Part shown: in pieces, positions 1 to 5,197 of the stretch | Layout of the letters: each line of letters opens with the position of its first letter | Numbering within the stretch: the first letter of the stretch is position 1 | From: an uncultured Ignavibacteriales bacterium | Lineage (GTDB): Bacteria; Bacteroidota; Ignavibacteria; Ignavibacteriales; Ignavibacteriaceae | Assembly: GCA_903915485.1 (NCBI GenBank) | Contig: CAIWTC010000432.1 | Span: 1-5,197, forward strand | Direction of reading: 5' to 3' | DNA: 5,197 bases | The notes under the pieces: model-generated | Told to the model about the DNA's origin: nothing | Databases searched by the model: none | What the model saw: the letters and a program-made list of their open reading frames with translations, nothing else | Translations under genes and position numbers: made by a program

Positions 1-1108
1 TCATAAACCCTGCATTCTGGAAAGTACGCATCAATTCAGAACCAAATATTCCGGTTATAACAGTATCGCTGTATTTAGCAAGTTTTTCAAAAACATAGGC
101 ATAGTTTGCACGTTGTACCGTCGCCAAACAATCAGTTAATTTGCAGACCATTTTACCGTAAAAAGCATAATTCTTGGAATAGTCTTCCTCTAGATAGTAC
201 GGAGTAAAATTATAACCCATATCTTTAGTGATTTCCAAAGGGATTGCAATATTCTGACTGTTCCTGATACCGAAAGCGTAAAGCAAAATATCTTCCTTTG
301 GCTTTTTACTTGCCGTCAGAATAGCTCTTCCATCAAATCCGCCGGTTAACGAGATGCAATATTTTTCTTTATCGGCCAAACTGGTATTTACAATATTCTC
401 AAATAACGAAACACCTTTATATATCGCTTCCTGCTTAGATAATCTTGCACTGTTTAACTGATTGTAAACATCATAATAAATACTGGAGTTGAATGAATCT
501 CCCTTAAATTGAATAATCTGCCCAGGGAGTAGATTTGATACAGAAGAAAACAGTGTGTGCTCGCCCAATGGATAGTTAAAGAGAGCATATTCAAGCATGT
601 GCGCTTGTGAAAACTTCAAAGAATCTTTTATTCGTTTTGGAAATAAATAAATTGCCGTGCTTAAAACAACTTCAGTATTATTTTTGAAATAGTAAAAAGG
701 TGATACTCCACCACGGCTATTATATACTACCAGATTTTTTGATTCTTTAGTGAAAATAATTATCTGGAAATTACCTTTAATCTCCTCAAGAAATTTTTCA
801 TGCTTCGCTCTATAGCAGCTATAAACCTCTGCAACTGTTAATATTTTTGCGGTTGAGTTAAAGAAAGCACTATCATATCTTGAGAATACTTCTCCAACTA
901 TAATTACCAGATTTTCGGAATCATCAATCAGTGAATCTTCAACCCTGTTTCTGAACCTCATATATAAACTCATACCTTCAAGATTCATTATTTTTGAAGG
1001 TGCATCTACCTTCTCATAAATTTCAGGAAGTTGAATTGAGTTTTGGAAATCTTCGTTTCCCTTACTTGAATCTTTTGTGTTGTGCAGTAAGAGTAAATCA
1101 AATATCAT
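1..1108 (-). CDS. Asparagine-synthetase-like protein with degenerate glutaminase domain (3' end beyond window)
   Basis: The gene starts at ATG 1108 and runs off the left edge; 369 residues are visible, against roughly 600 for AsnB-type enzymes. The start is firm because an in-frame TAA lies one codon upstream, and the ATG overlaps the ATP-grasp stop (ATGA). Residues 112-141 follow the end of the AsnB N-terminal domain (GNFQIIIF, then SRGGVSPFYYF where AsnB has ARDRxGxKPLYY). Residues 252-261, ISLTGGFDGR, are a variant of the SGGxDS pyrophosphatase loop that binds ATP, and 350-361 (VITGIFGSELMR) sit where AsnB has its GADExFGGY segment. Known enzymes adenylate a carboxylate and transfer ammonia from glutamine. 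Here Cys2 is absent (protein begins MIFDL), and the NGE of the glutamine site reads VGE at 71-73, so glutamine hydrolysis is unlikely. The substrate is unknown; amidation of a sugar acid or another ATP-dependent condensation is inferred from context. Confidence 0.85.
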   Translation of the reverse strand, partial: MIFDLLLLHNTKDSSKGNEDFQNSIQLPEIYEKVDAPSKIMNLEGMSLYMRFRNRVEDSLIDDSENLVIIVGEVFSRYDSAFFNSTAKILTVAEVYSCYRAKHEKFLEEIKGNFQIIIFTKESKNLVVYNSRGGVSPFYYFKNNTEVVLSTAIYLFPKRIKDSLKFSQAHMLEYALFNYPLGEHTLFSSVSNLLPGQIIQFKGDSFNSSIYYDVYNQLNSARLSKQEAIYKGVSLFENIVNTSLADKEKYCISLTGGFDGRAILTASKKPKEDILLYAFGIRNSQNIAIPLEITKDMGYNFTPYYLEEDYSKNYAFYGKMVCKLTDCLATVQRANYAYVFEKLAKYSDTVITGIFGSELMRTFQNAGFM

Positions 1109-2337
1109 TTTTTATAACCAGTTAATTGTCTGTGAATAAATTTGTAAAAGTTGCCAAAGAAACCATATGTCATACTTATTAATGAAATCACACTGAGTTT
1201 GATATCATCAGAGTGAAAATCTGAAAATAGAATTGGTCGTTTTAATAAAGACCTGACCCATGTTTCAAAAGTCAACATGCCTTCCCCCTTATAATCCCAA
1301 AATGTGCGGAAGTCCGACCTCAAAGAAACCCAATAAGCTTTTTCAAAGGCAGAATTATCAACCGTAACCTCATCCCCCAAAATATCCTTATAATAAGAAT
1401 ACCCAAAATCTTTACCAACTATATTGCCAATTTCATCCCACAATCCGGTCCGCGGATTAATTTCAATTAATTTGTATTGGGAATCCTTGGCATCATATTT
1501 TAATTCTATTCCGCAAACACCTCTAAAACCGCACTTTACAAGAAAGTCATTGACCTTTGCTATCAACACATCATCATCCAATAATTCAACATAAGTGCCA
1601 CAGCCAAAATGAATTGGAGTAATGCGTACTTTTCTGCCCAGCAAAGAAACTATTGGTCGTAAATCCGAAGAAATATATGTGACTTGGTAAACTAAATTAC
1701 TATCCTCGCCCTCTATGATTTCCTGAAACAGTACATTGATATAATGCGAGTTCATCAGCTTGTAAAACTCAACCGCTTCTTCCGTGCTATAAAGTTTCTT
1801 TACTTTTTGAGACTTCATAATCTGCGCAGCTTCACCCGCCTCCCACTCCTTGGAAAACTCAGGTTTTGCAATTAGTGGAAACGAGGCTGAGCTTAGAAAA
1901 TCGAGAAGTTGAGATTCATCCTTTGGAAAAATAGTTTTAGGTATCGGGAAAGAATAATTTGTTGCAAGCTCAAATATTCCCTTCTTGCTTGTAAGCTTTT
2001 TAAGCAAATCTTTTTCCAAATGGGTAAAGATAAAACCGTATTCTTTTAACTGAAGAGCAAAATCATTTATCGCTATCAAATACTTATCCGAAGTAGGCAG
2101 AATCACAACTCCGGTTCCATATTTTTCAGCGAATGACTTCATCCACAGCAGCCAATTATCAGCATCTTCAATTGGATTCGGGCACCGCATTTTTGTACCG
2201 TATCGCGTTTCAAAACCAATCGAGTCACCGGATACATCAGCCCCATAAACAGGAATTCCCCGTAATGCAAAATTGCGAAGCAATGCATATCCGGGATTGT
2301 ATAACCCGAGTATTAATACAGGATTTTTTATTTCCAT
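1105..2337 (-). CDS. ATP-grasp family ligase (predicted carboxylate-amine ligase)
   Basis: This 410-residue protein has the ATP-grasp layout. Residues 1-110 form a Rossmann-like N-terminal domain starting VLILGLYNPGYALLRNFA, as in the COG3919-type predicted carboligases. The ATP-binding region includes PLIAKPE (K158) and QEIIEGED (205-212). The metal-binding carboxylates lie in GIELK (E278) and LIEINPRTG (E292, N294). Family members use ATP to make an acyl-phosphate on a carboxylate and join it to an amine or similar nucleophile. The actual substrates cannot be deduced here. Residues 380-402 are hydrophobic and aromatic and may let the protein sit against the membrane. Its ATG overlaps the end of the SDR gene by 10 bp, and its TGA overlaps the start of the asparagine-synthetase-like gene (ATGA), so translation of the three is probably coupled. 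The fold is secure, the specific reaction is not. Confidence 0.87.
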   Translation of the reverse strand: MEIKNPVLILGLYNPGYALLRNFALRGIPVYGADVSGDSIGFETRYGTKMRCPNPIEDADNWLLWMKSFAEKYGTGVVILPTSDKYLIAINDFALQLKEYGFIFTHLEKDLLKKLTSKKGIFELATNYSFPIPKTIFPKDESQLLDFLSSASFPLIAKPEFSKEWEAGEAAQIMKSQKVKKLYSTEEAVEFYKLMNSHYINVLFQEIIEGEDSNLVYQVTYISSDLRPIVSLLGRKVRITPIHFGCGTYVELLDDDVLIAKVNDFLVKCGFRGVCGIELKYDAKDSQYKLIEINPRTGLWDEIGNIVGKDFGYSYYKDILGDEVTVDNSAFEKAYWVSLRSDFRTFWDYKGEGMLTFETWVRSLLKRPILFSDFHSDDIKLSVISLISMTYGFFGNFYKFIHRQLTGYKK

Positions 2338-3089
2338 CTGTATTTTACCTGCGGTAATAATTTTACATATTTCACTATTTCAGACAATACTGTCCTCACC
2401 CATGACTTGATGGAATAAAAATAAATTACTTTATTCGTAATGAAACTCTTTGCATACACCAAATCATCAATTGCTTTTATCACAACTTTAGATGATAAAA
2501 ACTTGTTGTGGTTTAATTCCGGATGCAATATCTTATAATCATCTGTGGAAAAAGTTGGCGGACAGAGAACATGAACTGAAACTTTTCGCGACTCTAAATA
2601 CTTTGCCAGCAACTGCGAGTAAGAATAAAACCCTGCCTTGGATGGACCATATGCTATACCGTCCACATAAGAAAATTCAACTGCTGCCCTGCTTGCAATA
2701 TTTATTATCGTCCCTGACTTATTTTTTATCATTGAGGGGATAACTAAGTTAATAATGTTTATCTGCGCCAATAAGTTTGTGTTCAAAACATTGGCATAAT
2801 CATCAATCTTAATTGAATCGGGAGAGCGGTGAAACTTCAATCCCGCATTATTGATTAGAACATCTATACTGCCAAATTTATTTATGCAGTCTTCAACTGA
2901 CTTTGCAACTGCAGCAAAATCCCCAATTGAAAGTTTCGAGAAAAAGAATGTTTTCCCGGCATACTTAGCAAATACTTCTTCGGAATAGTCTTCAATCGAA
3001 ACACCATATACGCGACAACCCGACTCCAAATAATGTAAGGCCAACTCCCTGCCTAAACCGTTTGCGGCACCTGTAATAAATATATTCAT
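2328..3089 (-). CDS. Short-chain dehydrogenase/reductase (SDR)
   Basis: A complete classical SDR of 253 residues, the usual length, acting on NAD(H) or NADP(H). Visible motifs in order: the dinucleotide-binding TGAANGLG at 6-13, NNAG at 80-83, the catalytic Asn region around N105, catalytic Ser133 in IINIAS, and the YxxxK pair Y147/K151 in AYGPSKAG. CPPTFSTD at 176-183 replaces the usual PG motif after the sixth strand. All four catalytic residues are present, so it should be active as a reductase or dehydrogenase. The last 35 or so residues (SIKSWVRTVLSEIVKYVKLL onward) form a basic, amphipathic tail that could touch the membrane. ATG 3089 overlaps the glycosyltransferase stop by 4 bp, and the 3' end overlaps the ATP-grasp gene. 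Oxidation or reduction of a sugar or of a ligase substrate is inferred from neighbours; the substrate is not identifiable. Confidence 0.92.
   Translation of the reverse strand: MNIFITGAANGLGRELALHYLESGCRVYGVSIEDYSEEVFAKYAGKTFFFSKLSIGDFAAVAKSVEDCINKFGSIDVLINNAGLKFHRSPDSIKIDDYANVLNTNLLAQINIINLVIPSMIKNKSGTIINIASRAAVEFSYVDGIAYGPSKAGFYSYSQLLAKYLESRKVSVHVLCPPTFSTDDYKILHPELNHNKFLSSKVVIKAIDDLVYAKSFITNKVIYFYSIKSWVRTVLSEIVKYVKLLPQVKYRWK
2347..2352 (-). promoter_or_regulatory. Weak ribosome binding site for the ATP-grasp gene
   Basis: The minus strand reads GCAGGT, with the AGGT core ending 9 bases before ATG 2337. It lies inside the last codons of the SDR gene, so ribosomes finishing the SDR would pass over it. 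The match is short and may be chance. Confidence 0.35.
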
Positions 3090-4201
3090 ATTAAACTTTT
3101 GTAATATTTTTCGTTTTCTTTAACAAATTGAGTAAAAGAAAATTTATCTTTTACTGAATCTTTTCCTGAAGTTGCTATTTTCTTACGCAACTCTTCATCT
3201 TTATATAAGTTAAAAATCTTTTCAGATAAGTCTATAGGATTTCCTGCTTCAAACAGAAATCCGTTTTCATTGTTTGTTACTATTTCTCTTGCCGCGCCGA
3301 TATCAGTAATAACTACTGCAACTTCACAAGCCATATACTCAATAACACTATTCGATAAACCTTCACCCCTTTGCTTGTAAGAGCATAACACACCAACATC
3401 AAAGTTGGGAATATAATTTTCTGTATTACTGACTCGCCCAATGTATTTCAGAATTTCCTGATTAACACCAATTTTTACAGCATATTCCTTATATTCCTCA
3501 GCTAATTTTCCTGCCCCAATTATATGAACTTCAAGATTGTTGATTTTCTCTTGAATTGTTTTTATGGCATCAAAAAAAGTATAAAAATCTTTATACTCCG
3601 AAAGGCTTGCGACAATTCCAACCACAAACTTATCATCATTACGAGTTCTTATTTGGTTAAATCTGTTCAAGTCTAACCCGTTATAAATCACAAGTCCCCG
3701 GTTTTTTATATCATATGCATCTAATCCTGCTTGACTGTTTGCAACAATATTCCCGCTGATATTTAATATCCACCTTTTAATCAAGTGCCTATATGTTCTG
3801 CGGGTGTCCGTGTCCCTTATAGAACCATTTACAAACTTTGTTCTAGAAAATAGACTTGCAAAATATCCATAGAAAGCAGTCATCCCATCCCACACATAAA
3901 TTATGTCGATGCTTTCTCTTCTGCAGTACTTAATCAGTTCTATAATTAGGAATAAATCCCATCGATACTTGCGGAGGAAGTAACTAAACTTTGAGGACAA
4001 TTCCTTAACTTGTTCATCGTACCCATCTTGGCGTTCAAGGAAGCAAATGGTATGAATTGAAAAAGCGGACCGGTCAAGTCCTTTCAGCAATTCAACAAAT
4101 TGCCTCTCCTTGCCCCCCCGCCTTAACTCGTCTATTATATGAAGAACAGTAATTTTACTAATATTTTCGGGTTGATTATTATTTGTGATATCTAAACTCA
4201 A
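3086..4201 (-). CDS. GT4-family glycosyltransferase (GT-B fold)
   Basis: A 371-residue retaining glycosyltransferase of the GT4 type, predicted to move a sugar from a nucleotide donor to a glycan or lipid-linked acceptor at the cytoplasmic membrane face. The N-terminal domain begins ITVLHIIDELRRGGKERQF (17-35), with the glycine-rich acceptor loop. The C-terminal donor domain has VIYNGLDLNRF (171-181), VGIVASLSEYKDF (194-206), HIIGAGK (226-232) and the EX7E signature E280/E288 in GEGLSNSVIEYM. The Arg usual in the VGRL...K motif is Ser199, with K204 kept. The start appears to be TTG 4201: an in-frame TAA is immediately upstream, no other ATG, GTG or TTG precedes the first beta strand, and the first in-frame ATG is codon 107. 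No good ribosome binding site is seen. A run of seven G lies at codons 28-30. It ends in an ATGA overlap with the SDR. Donor and acceptor are unknown. Confidence 0.93.
   Translation of the reverse strand: MSLDITNNNQPENISKITVLHIIDELRRGGKERQFVELLKGLDRSAFSIHTICFLERQDGYDEQVKELSSKFSYFLRKYRWDLFLIIELIKYCRRESIDIIYVWDGMTAFYGYFASLFSRTKFVNGSIRDTDTRRTYRHLIKRWILNISGNIVANSQAGLDAYDIKNRGLVIYNGLDLNRFNQIRTRNDDKFVVGIVASLSEYKDFYTFFDAIKTIQEKINNLEVHIIGAGKLAEEYKEYAVKIGVNQEILKYIGRVSNTENYIPNFDVGVLCSYKQRGEGLSNSVIEYMACEVAVVITDIGAAREIVTNNENGFLFEAGNPIDLSEKIFNLYKDEELRKKIATSGKDSVKDKFSFTQFVKENEKYYKSLI
4113..4119 (-). repeat. Homopolymer run of seven G (coding sense) near the 5' end of the glycosyltransferase gene
   Basis: Seven consecutive C on the plus strand read as G7 in the coding sense, across codons 28-30 (CGG GGG GGC, Arg-Gly-Gly). 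Such a run stands out in this A+T-rich window. The Gly-Gly is also a conserved acceptor-loop feature of GT4 enzymes, so the run may be there only for the protein sequence. Gain or loss of one base would shift the frame early in the gene. Confidence 0.5.
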
Positions 4202-4232
4202 TTAAGAACTATAAGAATGTACCTATTGTGTG

Positions 4233-4814
4233 TTATACTCTGTTAACAACAAAGTTTTGAGCACCATCATATGAAATAATTTGTCCCGGAATTCCTACCA
4301 CAACCGCATTATCAGGAATAGATTTTGTCACGACAGAGTTTGCACCTATTGCAACATTATTCCCGATTACAACCCCGCCGATTATCTTACATCCAGCACC
4401 AATATGTGCATCATTACCAATTACTGGTGCTCCCGGATTCTTCCCCCTGTTTGTCTCACCAATTAATACTCCGGGCTGAATCAAAACATTTCGTCCTATT
4501 TTGGTTTTGCCATTTATGATAATCGTTCCAAAGTGTGCAATTGAAAAACCTAAATCAATTTGAGTACTTACAGGAATATCAAAGCCGAATCTATACGCGT
4601 GATGAAATAAAATTAATCTGGCAAACGGATACAATGTATACTTAAATACTTTTTTATTCTTTAAATACTTTGTAATTCTCCAACAATACATAAATCTGAA
4701 CCCGGGCAGCAGTATATATGCCTTAATAAAAGCCGTTACACCATGACGGCCAGAATACTTATATATATCTGATTTTAATGCAGCTAAAAGCTCTGGGAAT
4801 GACTGCTCAAACAC
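4233..4814 (-). CDS. Hexapeptide-repeat acyltransferase, CysE-like (polysaccharide O-acetyltransferase type)
   Basis: A 193-residue left-handed beta-helix acyltransferase, probably using acetyl-CoA. Residues 10-75 are a helical region like that of short serine-acetyltransferase homologues in polysaccharide clusters. Residues 82-180 carry hexapeptide repeats (TKIGRNVLI, PVIGNDAHIGAGCKIIGG, VVIGNNVAIGANSVVTKSIP), ending in the VVVGIPGQII cap. D79 and H94 (IAHFGTIII) are 15 residues apart, matching by position the Asp143/His158 pair of E. coli CysE (numbers recalled from memory). The later His motif of CysE that helps hold serine is replaced by KNPGAPVIG. I therefore favour O-acetylation of a sugar over cysteine synthesis. 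The start is GTG 4814, supported by a strong AAGGAG site 8 bases upstream; the first upstream in-frame stop is 4853-4851. The gene lies between an unknown 3' fragment and the glycosyltransferase. Confidence 0.9.
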   Translation of the reverse strand: MFEQSFPELLAALKSDIYKYSGRHGVTAFIKAYILLPGFRFMYCWRITKYLKNKKVFKYTLYPFARLILFHHAYRFGFDIPVSTQIDLGFSIAHFGTIIINGKTKIGRNVLIQPGVLIGETNRGKNPGAPVIGNDAHIGAGCKIIGGVVIGNNVAIGANSVVTKSIPDNAVVVGIPGQIISYDGAQNFVVNRV

Positions 4815-4822
4815 GATTAAGA

Positions 4823-4828
4823 CTCCTT
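4823..4828 (-). promoter_or_regulatory. Ribosome binding site for the acyltransferase GTG start
   Basis: The minus strand reads AAGGAG, followed by 8 bases and then GTG at 4814. It is the best Shine-Dalgarno match in the window and it settles the choice of the GTG start, since no in-frame ATG lies nearby. Confidence 0.75.
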
Positions 4829-4860
4829 TTACTTTATCAATTTGACTTAATTATTGCAAT

Positions 4861-4889
4861 ACATTGACTGTATACACAGTCATCTATGT
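4861..4889 (-). other. Hairpin in the spacer after the right-edge gene
   Basis: The inverted repeat TGACTGT (4865-4871) / ACAGTCA (4876-4882) has a 4-base loop. It is extended by ACAT (4861-4864) / ATGT (4886-4889) across a 3-base bulge. It begins directly after the stop codon of the right-edge gene (4892-4890). No U-run follows on the minus strand, so it does not look like a standard intrinsic terminator. It might protect or process the mRNA, or bind a regulator. Function is not established. Confidence 0.4.
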
Positions 4890-5197
4890 TTAAGTTTTTG
4901 CGTACAAAAGACCTAACGGAAAAAATATAACACACAAAATCTTTAAGTAGAATTTATTCAAGTCCCCTATTGTATTTAAAAACGGAACATTCCCCAGCAA
5001 ACTATAAGCAATGTATCTTGTGAAGAATTTAACTATAAGTACCGGATGAAATGAGAGTTTGTGTAAGTAAGAATTTAAAAAATCCAACTCGAACATCCTT
5101 TTGCTCAACGGAATATTTGTCTTTTGATTTGTACGCGTCAGTAAACTATCTGCATTATGATCAACAAAATATATGCGCAATGTATCGTTGATGAAAA
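4890..5197 (-). CDS. C-terminal fragment of an unrecognised, probably membrane-associated protein (5' end beyond window)
   Basis: The frame is open from the right edge to TAA 4892-4890, giving 101 visible residues. A TTG at 5180 could be read as a start, but the reading frame continues upstream to the edge without a stop, so this is most likely the tail of a longer protein. Residues 49-73 (from FHPVLIVKFFTRYIAYSLLG) and 82-99 (FYLKILCVIFFPLGLLYA) are hydrophobic with scattered basic residues, suggesting membrane contact. I recognise no family motif. Possibilities consistent with the context are the C-terminus of a GT2 glycosyltransferase or of a SAM-dependent methyltransferase ending in a FPLGLLYAK-like strand; both are weak guesses. 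It runs in the same direction as the downstream genes with a 75-bp gap, so it may belong to the same transcript. Confidence 0.6.
   Translation of the reverse strand, partial: FINDTLRIYFVDHNADSLLTRTNQKTNIPLSKRMFELDFLNSYLHKLSFHPVLIVKFFTRYIAYSLLGNVPFLNTIGDLNKFYLKILCVIFFPLGLLYAKT

Noticed and set aside
1..1108. Naming the left-edge gene asnB
   Set aside because: Cys2 and other glutamine-site residues are missing and the pyrophosphatase loop is divergent, so asparagine synthesis is not supported.
2133..2357. 74-codon plus-strand open frame
   Set aside because: It lies antisense to the N-terminal coding part of the ATP-grasp gene, has no family resemblance, and is explained as a shadow of that gene.
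2492..2743. 83-codon plus-strand open frame
   Set aside because: It is antisense to the SDR catalytic region, whose motifs are intact; the encoded peptide shows no recognisable features.
4281..4519. Two overlapping short plus-strand open frames (4281-4466 and 4325-4519)
   Set aside because: Both are antisense to the hexapeptide repeats of the acyltransferase, and the repetitive coding sequence explains their openness.
4233..4814. Naming the acyltransferase cysE
   Set aside because: It is shorter than classical CysE, lacks the later serine-site His motif, and sits among glycan genes without cysteine-synthesis partners.
4833..4859. Possible promoter on the minus strand: TTGCAA (4859-4854) and GATAAA (4838-4833) separated by 15 bases
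   Set aside because: The spacing is short and both boxes are weak. Transcription would begin about at the ribosome binding site, leaving no room for it.
5178..5180. TTG as the start codon of the right-edge gene
   Set aside because: The frame stays open upstream to the window edge and no Shine-Dalgarno site can be assessed there, so a partial gene is the simpler reading.

Overview
The window is A+T-rich bacterial DNA. It holds six protein genes, all on the minus strand, with almost no space between them. They read, from right to left: the 3' end of an unrecognised protein, a CysE-like hexapeptide acyltransferase, a GT4 glycosyltransferase, a short-chain dehydrogenase/reductase (SDR), an ATP-grasp ligase, and an asparagine-synthetase-like protein cut off by the left edge. 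This is a typical gene mix for a surface polysaccharide (O-antigen, capsule or exopolysaccharide) locus. Lys/Asn/Ile-rich proteins, weak Shine-Dalgarno sequences on most genes and GTG/TTG starts would fit a low-GC Gram-negative such as a Bacteroidota/Ignavibacteria relative. That placement is a guess from composition and no marker gene is present.

Layout (minus strand). 5197-4890: C-terminal fragment with hydrophobic segments. 4889-4815: 75-bp spacer with a hairpin just after the upstream stop and a good Shine-Dalgarno site for the next gene. 4814-4233: acyltransferase starting at GTG. 4232-4202: 31-bp spacer. 4201-3086: glycosyltransferase, apparently starting at TTG. 3089-2328: SDR, overlapping the glycosyltransferase by 4 bp (ATGA). 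2337-1105: ATP-grasp ligase, overlapping the SDR by 10 bp. 1108-1: asparagine-synthetase-like gene, overlapping the ligase by 4 bp (ATGA). No intergenic stretch exceeds 75 bp. I see no RNA gene, insertion sequence or CRISPR array.

Working together (inference): the glycosyltransferase adds a sugar to a lipid-linked or growing glycan and the acyltransferase decorates it. The last four genes overlap one another and are probably translated as a coupled unit. The SDR, ATP-grasp ligase and asparagine-synthetase-like protein look like a redox step plus two ATP-dependent steps of the carboxylate-to-amide kind. The most interesting point is that the asparagine-synthetase-like protein lacks the N-terminal Cys and other residues of the glutaminase site but keeps a recognisable, divergent ATP-pyrophosphatase loop. 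It is therefore probably not an ordinary asparagine synthetase. The module may amidate or aminoacylate a sugar acid or another carboxylate; the substrate cannot be read from the sequence.
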